Assembly (NCBI RefSeq): GCF_003859795.1
Contig: NZ_RQYI01000014.1
Span: 1 to 54,109, forward strand
Direction of reading: 5' to 3'
Source: Alloprevotella sp. OH1205_COT-284
Lineage (GTDB): Bacteria > Bacteroidota > Bacteroidia > Bacteroidales > Bacteroidaceae
DNA: 54,109 nucleotides
Below are positions 26,360-35,572 of the stretch, piece by piece; the first letter of the stretch is position 1, and each line of letters starts with the position of its first letter. The position numbers and the translations under genes were made by a program. The notes under the pieces were generated by a model, which was not told the DNA's origin, ran no database searches, and saw only the letters and a program-made list of their open reading frames with translations.

Positions 26360-27649
26360 TTATTTGGCGTCGAGGGCTTGTCGGATGTCGGCAATGATGT
26401 CGTCCGCATCTTCAATGCCGACGCTCAAACGGATCAGATCGGGCGCAATGCCTGCTGCACTCAGCTGTTCGTCCGTCAGTTGTCGATGAGTGTGGCTGGC
26501 CGGGTGGAGTACACAACTTCTTGCATCGGCCACATGGGTTGCGATGCTGATCAAACGCAATGCATCCATGAAGCGCACGGCGTCTTCGCGAGAGCCTTTC
26601 AATCCGAAAGATACAACGCCACATCCGCCATTTGCAAGATATTTTTGCGACAGCGCATAGTTCTTGTTGTCACGCAGTCCGCCATAGTTCACCCATGCCA
26701 CACGCGAATCGGCAGCCAAGAAATCGGCCACGGCCTGAGCGTTGGCGGCATGGCGGTTCATGCGCAGATGAAGAGATTCGAGCCCCAAGTTGAGGAGATA
26801 AGCATTTTGAGGACTTTGGCAGCAACCCAAATCGCGCATGAGCTGCGCCGTGGCTTTCACGATGTAGGCCGCCTGCCCGAAAGCCTTCGTATAGGTCAGT
26901 CCGTGGTAGCTCTCGTCGGGCGTGCAAAGTCCGGGGAATTTATGGGCGTAGGCCTCCCAATCGAAACGACCGCTGTCCACAACGCATCCGCCGACGGCAG
27001 CACCATGTCCGTCCATGTATTTCGTGGTGGAATGCACAATGATGTCTGCCCCCCATTCAAAAGGACGACACTGTGCGGGAGTGGCAAAAGTGTTGTCGAT
27101 GATCAACGGCACGCCGTTTTCATGCGCAATGCGGGCAAACCGCTCAATGTCGCAAACATGCCCGGCAGGGTTGGAGATTGTTTCGCCGAACAGCAATTTC
27201 GTGTTGGGACGAAAACAGGCTTGAATTTGCTCGTCGCTCCATTCGGGGTCGATAAACGTACACTCCACACCCATTTTTTTCAGCGTCACGCCAAAAAGAT
27301 TGAACGTTCCGCCATAGATGGTGTTGGAAGCGATGATGTGGTCGCCGGCTTCGGCAATGTTGAATACGGCAAAAAAGCTGGCAGCTTGTCCGCTCGACGT
27401 GAGCATGGCCGCCACTCCCCCTTCGAGCGTGGCGATTTTGGCGGCCACGGAGTCGCAGGTGGGATTTTGCAGACGAGAGTAGAAATAACCGCTTTCGGCC
27501 AAATCAAACAAGCGCGCCATCTGTTCGCTGCTGTCATATTTGAAAGTCGTACTTTGATATATCGGCAGTTGCCGTGCTTCTCCATTTTTGGGAGTCCACC
27601 CTGCTTGAACACAAAGTGTTCCGGTATTGGGTTGTTTAGTCATTGTCAT
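26360..27649 (-). CDS. metY: O-acetylhomoserine sulfhydrylase (MetY type)
   Basis: 429-residue PLP enzyme of the Cys/Met metabolism family. YSRLQNPTCD, the SSGQAA motif, and the PLP Lys K210 in HSTTKYMDGHG are visible. Length and the 210-range Lys position fit the long O-acetylhomoserine aminocarboxypropyltransferase group, which makes homocysteine directly from O-acetylhomoserine and sulphide. A second ATG two codons in is also possible. It has its own promoter at 27676-27683. No S-box or T-box leader is visible in the short upstream region. Confidence 0.93.
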   Translation of the reverse strand: MTMTKQPNTGTLCVQAGWTPKNGEARQLPIYQSTTFKYDSSEQMARLFDLAESGYFYSRLQNPTCDSVAAKIATLEGGVAAMLTSSGQAASFFAVFNIAEAGDHIIASNTIYGGTFNLFGVTLKKMGVECTFIDPEWSDEQIQACFRPNTKLLFGETISNPAGHVCDIERFARIAHENGVPLIIDNTFATPAQCRPFEWGADIIVHSTTKYMDGHGAAVGGCVVDSGRFDWEAYAHKFPGLCTPDESYHGLTYTKAFGQAAYIVKATAQLMRDLGCCQSPQNAYLLNLGLESLHLRMNRHAANAQAVADFLAADSRVAWVNYGGLRDNKNYALSQKYLANGGCGVVSFGLKGSREDAVRFMDALRLISIATHVADARSCVLHPASHTHRQLTDEQLSAAGIAPDLIRLSVGIEDADDIIADIRQALDAK

Positions 27650-27675
27650 ATGTATGAGTTGGTTTTACAATGGCA

Positions 27676-27683
27676 AAAATAGC
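27676..27683 (-). promoter_or_regulatory. -7 box of metY
   Basis: On the minus strand it reads TATTTTTG. It predicts a leader of about 20 bases before the start at 27649. A TTG about 16 bases upstream is slightly close for a -33 element. Confidence 0.5.
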
Positions 27684-27763
27684 TGATTTTGTCGAAACAA
27701 CTGCATCTGATGCCCGGAAATGCGCAATGAAACGGATTTTTCAAAACTTTTTTCCCCATGAGC

Positions 27764-27794
27764 TTTGCCGTTTAGAAAAAACTTCCTACTTTTG
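27764..27794 (+). promoter_or_regulatory. Promoter of tRNA-Met
   Basis: TTTG (27764-27767) lies 19 bases before TACTTTTG (27787-27794), a full match to the Bacteroidota promoter, about 20 bases before the tRNA. Confidence 0.8.
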
Positions 27795-27813
27795 CACTCG
27801 AAATTAAAACCAC

Positions 27814-27887
27814 GGCGAGGTAGCTCAGATGGTTAGAGCGCAGGATTCATAATCCTGAGGTCCCGAGTTCAATCCTCGGCCTCGCTA
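27814..27887 (+). tRNA. tRNA-Met (CAT)
   Basis: A 74-base cloverleaf: acceptor GGCGAGG with CCTCGCT (one G.T end pair), D arm GCTC..GAGC, anticodon stem CAGGA/TCCTG with loop TTCATAA (anticodon CAT), and T arm CCGAG-TTCAATC-CTCGG. CCA is not encoded. The G1 start excludes initiator tRNA. A CAT anticodon could also be tRNA-Ile with lysidine; overall resemblance favours elongator Met. Confidence 0.93.
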
Positions 27888-27892
27888 CTTTG

Positions 27893-27931
27893 GAACGTTC
27901 GAAAGCAACAGCTTCGAACGTTCTTTTTTTT
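27893..27931 (+). terminator. Terminator after tRNA-Met
   Basis: GAACGTTCGAA (27893-27903) pairs with TTCGAACGTTC (27913-27923), followed by eight T. Confidence 0.95.
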
Positions 27932-27959
27932 GTTTAACTCAGAGATGGAAAACGTTACA

Positions 27960-28150
27960 TGGGAAGTAGAAAATTCCACATAGGAGGTCGTGACGATTCT
28001 CTGCTTCGCTGTCTTCTTGCAATCTCTCACGCGCTCACGCGTTACCCTAATGAGCGATTTTTACCTTCACTTGCCTTCGCAAGGAATTCGCTGACATTCA
28101 GATGATAAGGCGTTTTAGCGGAGGCAAAACGGCAAAAATAAAATATAGAG
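27960..28150 (-). repeat. Dispersed repeat, family B, shortened inverted copy
   Basis: In reverse orientation this carries the two ends of family B: the GTAGAAAATTCC-type module (27967), a CACGCGCTCACGCG tract (28029-28042), the TTCACTTGCCTTCGC block (about 28063) and the TTTTAGCGGAGGCAAAACGGCAAAAATAAAATATAG end (28108-28143). The middle 300 bases of the full-length copies are missing. Confidence 0.78.
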
Positions 28151-28568
28151 GTAGGGAAACGGGCAAAAAGAGCGATTTTATCGGAAGTGCGGAGGCTGCA
28201 GAAACGGAAGTAATAGAGCAGATCGATTAATGGGAATTTCAGTGTCTGACAGATGCCGATAGTGGAGAGGGGAGCCCGATTTTTGACATTGCGGATGCGT
28301 TGCGAACAATGGATGTTCGAATAGGCATATTCAAACAAATCAACCATTATCGGAGAGCAATAATACTGATTTTGTAAGCGAAATGTGCGCCCATAAGGCA
28401 AACCTAAAATCCGGAAAATTGTTTTGCGGATTAAAATGTATAAATTCTGATAATTTACTGATGTACAGATGTTTTTCGAGAGAAAGAATATCCAATCCGA
28501 AAAAAATGGAATGGACAGTGTTATAAGAAACTTTTACAGGGATTTTATAATAAGAAAGTGAATATTAT
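28151..28568. other. AT-rich stretch before the ATPase operon, no supported gene
   Basis: Base composition drops in AT-rich steps towards the operon. A minus-strand frame (28042-28401) runs into the repeat and is probably chance. No integrase, attachment repeat or tRNA fragment was recognised. Confidence 0.5.
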
Positions 28569-28596
28569 TTTGAATCACAGATAATTGTTAACTTTG
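28569..28596 (+). promoter_or_regulatory. Promoter of the ATPase-HNH operon
   Basis: TAACTTTG (28589-28596) is a perfect -7 box 19 bases before the ATG. TTTG at 28569-28572 is 16 bases upstream, slightly short for -33. Leader about 15 bases. Confidence 0.6.
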
Positions 28597-28615
28597 CGAG
28601 AAAAATACAATAAAT

Positions 28616-30733
28616 ATGTTGACGCCTATAGCACTTAGAGTATTATCAGACGACAGTGTCGGTAAAAGGAAACTGAAAACAAATAAAGTATATTATTTGT
28701 TAGACGGTTTTGAGATTACAAGAGAAGGGGATTTATGCGTTTCTCCCTATCGTCTTGAAAAGGATATTGTTTTTCAGAAATTATTCTCTGATCCAGGTAG
28801 TCCGGATATAAGTATTTCTGCGATTGTTGGTGAGAATGGCTCAGGAAAAAGTTCATTAGTTGAATTTTATATGCGATTGGTGAATAACTTTGCAGCAGCC
28901 ACATTAGGAGAGTACCAAACTAACCCCGGCTCTCAACATTTGCATTACATAGATAATATTGCAGGTGAATACTATTATATGATGGATGGAATACCATATA
29001 GATTAACAATTAAAAGCCGAAAGGTACTATTGGGGCGCTATTCTGATATAAAGGAAGAGGTAAAAGGGATGCGTAAGTATGTCTTACTTGATGAAAAAAA
29101 TATAAATAGCGAAATGAGCGAATCACCGATGAAGGGTATATCAAAGTCGAAGGATGATAATTCGTTAAATGGTTTATATGGTAGTTTTTTCTACACCTAT
29201 ATATCGAACTATAGCATTTACGCATATAATACAACCGACTACCACCAAGAATGTAATAGTAATGAAAGAGAGGCATTAATCAGACAGGACAAGAAAAAGA
29301 TATATGATGTGGAGTATCGAAATTGGTTGAATGGCATATTTCATAAAAACGATGGCTATCAAACTCCTATTGTATTATCACCCTTTAGGACTGAAGGAAA
29401 TATTGATATTAACACCGAAAATAAACTATCCAGAGAACGATTAATCACTCTATTGATAATGCCCAAATCTCAATTTCGCATTATTAATGGTCATCTTAAA
29501 GTTACTGGACTTAAGTTGTCCAATAGAGGAATAGAGTATAATGCGAAATACTTAAACCGGCATCTTGGATTACGGCTACAGCAAAAAGGTTTTGATAAAT
29601 TCAAATCCTCCATAGTGAAATATTGGGGCGAGATGATAGCTGAAAAATTAGAAGGCTTCTCCAAGGAGCGTAAACATTATGAAGCCGCTGTTGGCTATTT
29701 GGTATATAAAACCTTGAAAATATCAAAAAAATATAAGCAATACAATAATTTCTTTCGAAAGCATCATACTATAAGATATAAAATTGACGAGGAAGCTCTT
29801 CGCAAGTTAATTATACGTATGAGTAAAGACCATTCTCATATTACAAGAAAGATACGTCAGACATTATCATATATTGTTTATGGAATATATGATAACGATA
29901 GAGATTCTTGTACCTTTGCTATCAATAAAATCTCTAAGGGTATAAAGGATATAGAAGAACAGCAGAAAGCAGAAACTGGTATAGGAAAGAAGTTTATTTA
30001 TTCTGTAGAAGAATTAGTTCCGCCTCCATTTTATGACATTCAGATAGAACTTCAAGATATATATAATAAGAATCCCGTTCTATTTGAAACTCTAAGTTCT
30101 GGAGAAAGGCAACAAACATATTCTATTAGTGCCCTCTTGTATCATCTTTCCAATCTTGATTCTGTATGGAAAGATACAAACAAACAACGTGTTGCCTATA
30201 AACATATTAATGTTGTAATGGAGGAAATTGAATTATATTTCCATCCGGAATTACAACGAACATATATCAAGAATCTTCTTGAAGGAATCAAACAAATGCA
30301 TATTTCTAATATCAGAAGTATTCATATATGCTTTGTTACGCATTCTCCTTTCGTTTTGTCTGATATTCCGAGCCGTAATATCTTAGCATTAAAATTAAAC
30401 TCTAATGATACGGATGATACAGAAAAAACTCATTTAAGCACATTTGGAGCCAATATTCATGATATACTCAAAGATAGTTTCTTTCTGACGAAGGGGGCTA
30501 TTGGTGCATATGCGGAGTTTATCATCAAAAGCATTATTAAAGAAATGGAAGATGAAAAGAAAAATAGAAAAGCTGATGATAAAAAGATTCATGAGAGGAT
30601 TATGCTAATTGATGAGCCCATTATAAGGAATGTTCTTTTAGAGGAATATCACAGAGTTTTTCCTGAAACAGATAAAGAACAGAAGATAAAAGAATTGCAA
30701 CGTCAAATAGATGAACTAATATGTGGAAATTAA
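28616..30733 (+). CDS. ABC/SMC-like AAA ATPase of a Septu-like defence operon
   Basis: 705 residues, cytoplasmic. A Walker A loop GENGSGKS (72-79) comes after about 70 residues. A long insert (about 80-480) with coiled, Lys/Tyr-rich stretches separates it from the ABC signature LSSGERQ (493-499), Walker B with E536-E537 (VVMEEIELYFHPE) and a switch His H576 (THSPFVLSD). This is the OLD/SMC-type ATPase architecture (AAA_15/AAA_21) found in PtuA, GajA and similar anti-phage proteins; no TOPRIM domain is seen. It overlaps the HNH gene by 13 bases. The pairing with HNH recalls Septu, but PtuA is usually clearly shorter. AT-rich compared with its neighbours. Function as defence is inferred. Confidence 0.82.
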   Translation: MLTPIALRVLSDDSVGKRKLKTNKVYYLLDGFEITREGDLCVSPYRLEKDIVFQKLFSDPGSPDISISAIVGENGSGKSSLVEFYMRLVNNFAAATLGEYQTNPGSQHLHYIDNIAGEYYYMMDGIPYRLTIKSRKVLLGRYSDIKEEVKGMRKYVLLDEKNINSEMSESPMKGISKSKDDNSLNGLYGSFFYTYISNYSIYAYNTTDYHQECNSNEREALIRQDKKKIYDVEYRNWLNGIFHKNDGYQTPIVLSPFRTEGNIDINTENKLSRERLITLLIMPKSQFRIINGHLKVTGLKLSNRGIEYNAKYLNRHLGLRLQQKGFDKFKSSIVKYWGEMIAEKLEGFSKERKHYEAAVGYLVYKTLKISKKYKQYNNFFRKHHTIRYKIDEEALRKLIIRMSKDHSHITRKIRQTLSYIVYGIYDNDRDSCTFAINKISKGIKDIEEQQKAETGIGKKFIYSVEELVPPPFYDIQIELQDIYNKNPVLFETLSSGERQQTYSISALLYHLSNLDSVWKDTNKQRVAYKHINVVMEEIELYFHPELQRTYIKNLLEGIKQMHISNIRSIHICFVTHSPFVLSDIPSRNILALKLNSNDTDDTEKTHLSTFGANIHDILKDSFFLTKGAIGAYAEFIIKSIIKEMEDEKKNRKADDKKIHERIMLIDEPIIRNVLLEEYHRVFPETDKEQKIKELQRQIDELICGN

Positions 30734-31806
30734 AAGCACCGTCATCCGAACTAATCACATGGTATAAAGATTTGATGCTTGAAGGATTATATGGTCGAAT
30801 AAATGGTTCTTCATTAGAACAGCGTATAAAAGATATTCTTATACCTACGAATGAAGAGAGTCATGATAGAGCTATATTAGAAAAGTTGTTGATTGGTAAG
30901 CCTGATGAGTCACATGAATTATGTAATGATTTAATGGGACAGATTGTTCTTGGCTACAATGAAAATGAATTCGAATCATATCTTGAAGCAAAAAAGAAAG
31001 GAGACAGACGCGATGAGGAACAAGACGCTTTATACCGAAAATATTCCAATGTGCTAAAAAAACTACTTGATGTATTTGAGTACGACGGCCAACTATCAAG
31101 GAATAAATCACGATCATATAAGCTGTCAATAGAACAGGGACATAATACCTGTACATATTGTAATCGTCAATATATTATCACCATTGATGGGAAAAACAAC
31201 AGTGAACGAATCGCCCGTCCACAATTAGATCATTGGTTTTCCAAAGAATTATATCCTTTGTTGTCACTAAACATATACAATTTAATTCCCTGCTGTTCAA
31301 TATGCAACAGTTCAATAAAAGGGAATGCTATTTTTAAACTTGATACCCATATACATCCATACCTTGATTCTACCCCTCAAGAGCCAATTTTTAAGTTTAA
31401 GTATAAATTAGAACAAGATATGACATATTCGGTGATTTGTGAAAATGTGAGTGATGAAAAGGAAAAGAATATGCTCAAAGCTTTTGAAATTGAAAAACTC
31501 TATGCGTATCATGGAGAACTTGAGGTTAGAGATATTTTGCTATTCTTTGAGAAAAATACAAGCTCATATCTCTCACATTTACTAAATGATACCTTAAAAA
31601 TATATGATTATACAGAACATTCTATCTATAGAATGTTTTTTGGCACAGAGTTAGATCCGAAAGAAAATCTCAATAGACCATTTAGTAAATTAAAACGCGA
31701 TATCCTTACTCAACTTGGCGTACTTGAAAATGGACACATTAAAATAAGACAGCATTGGTGTTATATTGATTTTGTGGATTTGGCTTCTATCTCAGAACGG
31801 ATTTGA
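30721..31806 (+). CDS. HNH endonuclease partner of the ATPase
   Basis: 361 residues. A zinc-finger HNH core lies in the middle: C144-x2-C147 (CTYCNRQY), LDH with H171 (QLDHWFSK), NLIPCCSICN with C192-x2-C195 and N196. This is the DH...N...CxxCN form of PtuB-like and McrA-like nucleases. About 140 residues precede it and 160 follow with no recognised domain; PtuB proteins are usually shorter. The start codon lies inside the end of the ATPase gene (13-base overlap), so the two proteins are translationally coupled and likely form a complex in which the ATPase gates a DNA (or tRNA) nuclease. Defence role inferred. Confidence 0.82.
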   Translation: MWKLKAPSSELITWYKDLMLEGLYGRINGSSLEQRIKDILIPTNEESHDRAILEKLLIGKPDESHELCNDLMGQIVLGYNENEFESYLEAKKKGDRRDEEQDALYRKYSNVLKKLLDVFEYDGQLSRNKSRSYKLSIEQGHNTCTYCNRQYIITIDGKNNSERIARPQLDHWFSKELYPLLSLNIYNLIPCCSICNSSIKGNAIFKLDTHIHPYLDSTPQEPIFKFKYKLEQDMTYSVICENVSDEKEKNMLKAFEIEKLYAYHGELEVRDILLFFEKNTSSYLSHLLNDTLKIYDYTEHSIYRMFFGTELDPKENLNRPFSKLKRDILTQLGVLENGHIKIRQHWCYIDFVDLASISERI

Positions 31807-31859
31807 TATTTCAATGCCGCAAAAGTCGTTTTTTTTCTCATAAGTTTTTATATAGAAAG

Positions 31860-31890
31860 ATGCAAATCAAGCTGTTTGCCGATTTGCACC
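31860..31890 (-). terminator. Hairpin behind tRNA-Ser (minus) and the HNH gene (plus)
   Basis: TGCAAATC (31861-31868) pairs with GATTTGCA (31881-31888). On the minus strand it is followed by TCTTTCTAT, a fair terminator for the tRNA; on the plus strand it could also close the HNH transcript. Confidence 0.6.
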
Positions 31891-31898
31891 TTTGATTG

Positions 31899-31986
31899 CG
31901 GAGAGAGGGGGATTCGAACCCCCGAAACGCTTTTGACGTTTACACGCTTTCCAGGCGTGCCTCTTCAACCACTCGAGCACCTCTCC
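31899..31986 (-). tRNA. tRNA-Ser (GGA)
   Basis: 88-base class II tRNA on the minus strand: acceptor GGAGAGG/TCTCTCC, D arm with CTCGAGTGG, anticodon stem CACGC/GCGTG with loop CTGGAAA (anticodon GGA), a long variable arm (AAACGTC..AAAGCGTTT region) and T arm GGGGG-TTCGAAT-CCCCC. Discriminator G; CCA not encoded. Confidence 0.95.
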
Positions 31987-32163
31987 TTGGTGGGGTTAAA
32001 GTCGAGAGAACGTTTTCTCTCAATGTTATACGGGTATTTTCCCGAATGCGAGTGCAAAGGTATGTCTTTTTTTTGAATAGAGAAGTCCTTTTGCGAGAAA
32101 AATCATCTGATCCCCATAAATTCTACCTGTTTTGGAAATAAGCAGGTAAAAAAACGAGTAAAA

Positions 32164-32195
32164 TTTGGAGTTTTACGTAAAACTTCCTATCTTTG
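32164..32195 (+). promoter_or_regulatory. Promoter of tRNA-Thr
   Basis: TTTG (32164-32167) lies 20 bases before TATCTTTG (32188-32195), 24 bases upstream of the tRNA; a textbook Bacteroidota promoter. Confidence 0.85.
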
Positions 32196-32219
32196 CACCG
32201 CTTTTACAAAGAAAACCTC

Positions 32220-32292
<73 letters not shown>

Positions 32293-32297
32293 CAAAT

Positions 32298-32334
32298 AAA
32301 GGATGTGTCAAGAAAGACGCATCCTTTGTTTTTT
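32298..32334 (+). terminator. Terminator after tRNA-Thr
   Basis: AAAGGATGTGTC pairs with GACGCATCCTTT (one G.T) around AAGAAA, followed by GTTTTTT. Confidence 0.92.
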
Positions 32335-32527
32335 ATGTTCTCATGGATGAATGCCATAAAGTAGATCCGATTTTTCGATGGGGATAATCAATGTTTGCGC
32401 TTCCGAATAGCAAATAAATCTCTTTTTTGCCTTGTTTTGAGGGCTTCGCCGGTTCTTGTTTTGAATAAATGTGTGTCCGTATGACGAAGATAGGGAGATA
32501 AGCCAAAGTATTTCGGCTTTTTCTTTG

Positions 32528-32535
32528 TACATTTG
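32528..32535 (+). promoter_or_regulatory. -7 box of the cytidylate kinase-like gene
   Basis: TACATTTG lies 58 bases before the ATG at 32593. The remaining 32335-32527 stretch shows no gene. Confidence 0.5.
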
Positions 32536-32592
32536 CAACGACAAACTTTCTTTATTTTTTTATTTTTCCGAAACCTCAAAATCTCTCTGCAC

Positions 32593-33237
32593 ATGAACCA
32601 AACTCCGTTTGTCATTACGATCGGGCGCCAATCGGGCAGTGGCGGTCGCGAAATCGGTCGTCTTCTTGCCGAACGCTTTGACATAGCCTGCTATGATAAG
32701 GAAATTCTTTCGATGGCGGCACAAGAAAGTGGCCTCGGCCCCGATGTGTTTGAGCGAAAAGAGGGGCGCAAGGGCTTTTTTAGTTCTTTCATCGGCGTAG
32801 TACAGCCTTTTATCGGGGGCGGCGGTGATTTTTACAACAATCAGTTGAGCGAAGAAAATCTCTTTGTTCTTCAAAGTCGTGTCATACAAAAAGTGGCCTC
32901 CGAGCGTTCGTGTATTTTCATGGGACGGGTGGCCGACTACATTCTTCGTCATCATCCTCGTCATCTCGATGTGTTTGTGGCGGCGGATCTCGATGATCGA
33001 GCTGCAAGGATAATGGAGCGTAAAAAGGTGGATAGAAAAACGGCAAAAAGCATTCTTGAAGAGTGCGACGAACGGCGGTCGGACTACTACAATTTCTACT
33101 CTTCCGGCATATGGGGAGCGGCCGACAGCTATGATCTTTGCATCAATTCGTCGGTGCTTGGTATTGAGCGGACGGCCGACTATATCGCACAGTTTGCCAT
33201 TGAGAAACTCGGCATTGAGCCGGTGGAGCTACGCTAA
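32593..33237 (+). CDS. Cytidylate kinase-like family protein
   Basis: 214 residues from ATG 32593; the frame is open 20 codons further up, but homology begins at ITIGRQSGSGGREIG, the P loop (11-18). The rest matches the Cytidylate_kin2 family (RLLAERF..CYDKEIL; RSCIFMGRVADYIL). These are NMP-kinase-fold proteins separate from the canonical Cmk, widespread in Bacteroidota and Firmicutes; their substrate is not established. Nine bases separate it from the phosphoesterase gene, so they form a pair. Confidence 0.85.
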   Translation: MNQTPFVITIGRQSGSGGREIGRLLAERFDIACYDKEILSMAAQESGLGPDVFERKEGRKGFFSSFIGVVQPFIGGGGDFYNNQLSEENLFVLQSRVIQKVASERSCIFMGRVADYILRHHPRHLDVFVAADLDDRAARIMERKKVDRKTAKSILEECDERRSDYYNFYSSGIWGAADSYDLCINSSVLGIERTADYIAQFAIEKLGIEPVELR

Positions 33238-33245
33238 AAAGACAA

Positions 33246-33734
33246 ATGGTTCGAATTGGTCTTCTTTCCGACACACACGGATGTTATGATCCGCGATTTG
33301 CGCAACATTTTGCCCAATGCGACGAAATTTGGCATGCCGGCGACATCGGCACTCCCGAGGTGGCCGACCGTTTGGAGGAAATCGGTCGATTGCGCGCCGT
33401 CTTCGGGAATATTGACGACAGGGTGTTGCGCCGCCGTTTTCCCGAAACGCTCCGTTTTCGATGTGAAGAGACGGAAGTGCTCATCAAACACATCGGCGGC
33501 TATCCCGGAGCCTATGACCGCTCTGTGATCGGGATGTTGCGACAAAACCCTCCGCATCTTTTTATCAGCGGACACAGTCATATTCTCAAAATTTTGCGTG
33601 ACCCGTCGTTGGGATTGTTGCACATTAATCCCGGAGCGGCCGGCCGGCATGGCTGGCACGCAGTGCGTACGTTGGTGCGATTTTCCATTGATGGCGCAAA
33701 AATCAAAGATGTCGAAATCATAGAATTGGCTTGA
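33246..33734 (+). CDS. YfcE/MJ0936-type metallophosphoesterase
   Basis: 162 residues with the full set of calcineurin-like metal motifs: D9 and H11 (SDTHG), WHAGDIG, GNID, and GHSH with a final INPGA loop. Family members hydrolyse phosphodiesters with two Mn or similar metals; a natural substrate is not known for this group. Likely co-transcribed with the kinase-like gene upstream. Followed by about 190 bases without features before the fucosidase promoter. Confidence 0.92.
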   Translation: MVRIGLLSDTHGCYDPRFAQHFAQCDEIWHAGDIGTPEVADRLEEIGRLRAVFGNIDDRVLRRRFPETLRFRCEETEVLIKHIGGYPGAYDRSVIGMLRQNPPHLFISGHSHILKILRDPSLGLLHINPGAAGRHGWHAVRTLVRFSIDGAKIKDVEIIELA

Positions 33735-33926
33735 CCGCAACGGCATATTCCCCTGTGCGACATCGTCGGCAACCTGTCCGAAACGAGCGAGTGGACGACG
33801 AGGTGGTGTTTCACGCTGATTTTGAATGAGAGAGGAAAGGAACGCGACGATTGTTGAAAATATGATTTTTTGATCGATTTGTCCATATTTTGCACCACAA
33901 ATGAGGTGGATGTCAAAAGTTTTATT

Positions 33927-33934
33927 TATATTTG
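33927..33934 (+). promoter_or_regulatory. -7 box of the fucosidase operon
   Basis: TATATTTG about 100 bases before the ATG at 34034 predicts a leader of some 95 bases. No clear -33 element at the right spacing. Confidence 0.55.
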
Positions 33935-34033
33935 CTCCCGTTAATATTCAATCGCATTCTATATTTCGGACATTTAATTGTCGAGCGTCCGCTTCCCTTT
34001 GGGAGGACACTGTCTTCAAACACATTATTCATC

Positions 34034-35551
34034 ATGAAAACACTCAAACATTTTGTTGCGCTGCTGCTTTTGGCATCGCCCGTCATGACATGGGCGCAAG
34101 AAGACTTTCGGTTGATCAACGAAGATCTTCCCAATCCCGAAAACGAACCGGCACCGGTGCATCCCGTGCCGCATCCGCGCCAACTGAAATGGCAGGAAAC
34201 CGAGTTTTATGCTTTTTTTCACTATGGCATGAACACTTACACCGGTAAGGAGTGGGGATACGGCGACGAAAACCTCAATACTTTTGCCCCCACTGCACTT
34301 CCCAATCCTCACCAATGGCTCGAAGTGGCTAAAAAAGCGGGTATGAAAGGTGGCATCGCAGTGGTGAAGCACCACGATGGCTTTTGTCTGTGGCCGACAG
34401 AAACGACCGACCACCATTGCCAAAACTCCAACAATACGTATGCCAAGACACTCAATATTCCCGAAGCTTTCGCCAAAGCGGCCAAGGAGCTGGAAATGAA
34501 GTATGGCTTCTACATTTCTCCGTGGGATCGCAACTCGGCTCTCTACGGAACGGATCGCTATGTGAAAGAAGTCTTTTTGCGTCAATCGGCCGAACTTGCC
34601 AAATATGGAAGTGATCAGTTTGAAATGTGGTTTGACGGTGCCAACGGCGGTGGCGGCTACTATGGCGGTGCGAAAGAAAATCGCAGCATAGATCGCGAAA
34701 CCTACTATGACGTGCCCAATCTGCGCGACACCGTACACAAGGTTTGTCCCGATTGCGTGTTGTGGGGTGTCGGCGGTGAAGCCCGCTGGATCGGCAACGA
34801 GGAAGGTTGGGCTGGACAAACCAATTGGAGCCCCGAAAACAGAGGTTATGCTCCCGAAAACAACGGAATGTATGGCAACGAAAACGGATGGTTCTGGTTG
34901 CCCGGCGAGAGTGATGCCAAGGGTACCAGCGGAGGTTGGTTCTATCACGATGGCGAGAGACCTCTCAGCCCGGAAACCCTCTTCCAAATGTATCTCGAAA
35001 CCGTCGGTCGAAACTCCACCCTCATTCTCAACCTGCCCCCCAATAAAGCAGGAGTATTGCCTCCGGCCACAGTCACTGCCGTGACTCGCATGGGCGAGCT
35101 GATCACACAGCGTCTTTCCAAAGACCTTGCTCCAAATGCGAAGGTCAAAGCAAGTGTCACTCGTACGGCCGGTTTGAACAAAAAATATGTTGCCGAAAAC
35201 CTCACCGACAACGATAAAAATACCTATTGGGCCGCACCCGACGGTACCACCTCGGCAACCATTACCTTTACGTGGGATACGCCTCAAAAGGTGAGATACG
35301 TGGATTTGATGGAATACATCGCCAAAGGACAACGTGTCAAGAAGTTCAAGATCGAAACTTCCGCCGATGGCAACGAATGGACACAGCGTGCCGAACGCCA
35401 AGAAACCACCACCATCGGCTACAAGCGCATCATTCCGCTCAACGGTTCGACGGAACACAGCTATTCCAACGCTTATGATGTCAAAGCCTTGCGCATCACC
35501 ATTATGGACGCCAAAGCCTGTCCGCTTCTTCACCGTATTTCCATCTACTAA
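34034..35551 (+). CDS. Secreted GH29 alpha-L-fucosidase with F5/8-type domain
   Basis: 505 residues from ATG 34034, where a signal peptide (1-21, ending TWA-QED) begins. The GH29 domain (about 45-365) shows FFHYGMNTYTGKEWG, VVKHHDGFCLWPT and the nucleophile D201 in FEMWFDGANGG. The C-terminal region (about 370-505: TYWAAPDGTTSATITFTWDTPQKVRYVDLMEY) looks like an F5/8 type C (CBM32-like) sugar-binding domain. It removes fucose from glycoconjugates, probably of the host. The next gene follows by 21 bases and is co-transcribed. Confidence 0.93.
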   Translation: MKTLKHFVALLLLASPVMTWAQEDFRLINEDLPNPENEPAPVHPVPHPRQLKWQETEFYAFFHYGMNTYTGKEWGYGDENLNTFAPTALPNPHQWLEVAKKAGMKGGIAVVKHHDGFCLWPTETTDHHCQNSNNTYAKTLNIPEAFAKAAKELEMKYGFYISPWDRNSALYGTDRYVKEVFLRQSAELAKYGSDQFEMWFDGANGGGGYYGGAKENRSIDRETYYDVPNLRDTVHKVCPDCVLWGVGGEARWIGNEEGWAGQTNWSPENRGYAPENNGMYGNENGWFWLPGESDAKGTSGGWFYHDGERPLSPETLFQMYLETVGRNSTLILNLPPNKAGVLPPATVTAVTRMGELITQRLSKDLAPNAKVKASVTRTAGLNKKYVAENLTDNDKNTYWAAPDGTTSATITFTWDTPQKVRYVDLMEYIAKGQRVKKFKIETSADGNEWTQRAERQETTTIGYKRIIPLNGSTEHSYSNAYDVKALRITIMDAKACPLLHRISIY

Positions 35552-35572
35552 CGCCTCAAATCTTTTCAGAAA

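Noticed and set aside
28042-28401. 119-residue minus frame upstream of the ATPase operon
   Set aside because: Its end lies in the shortened family B repeat, and no domain was recognised; could be a remnant but cannot be supported.
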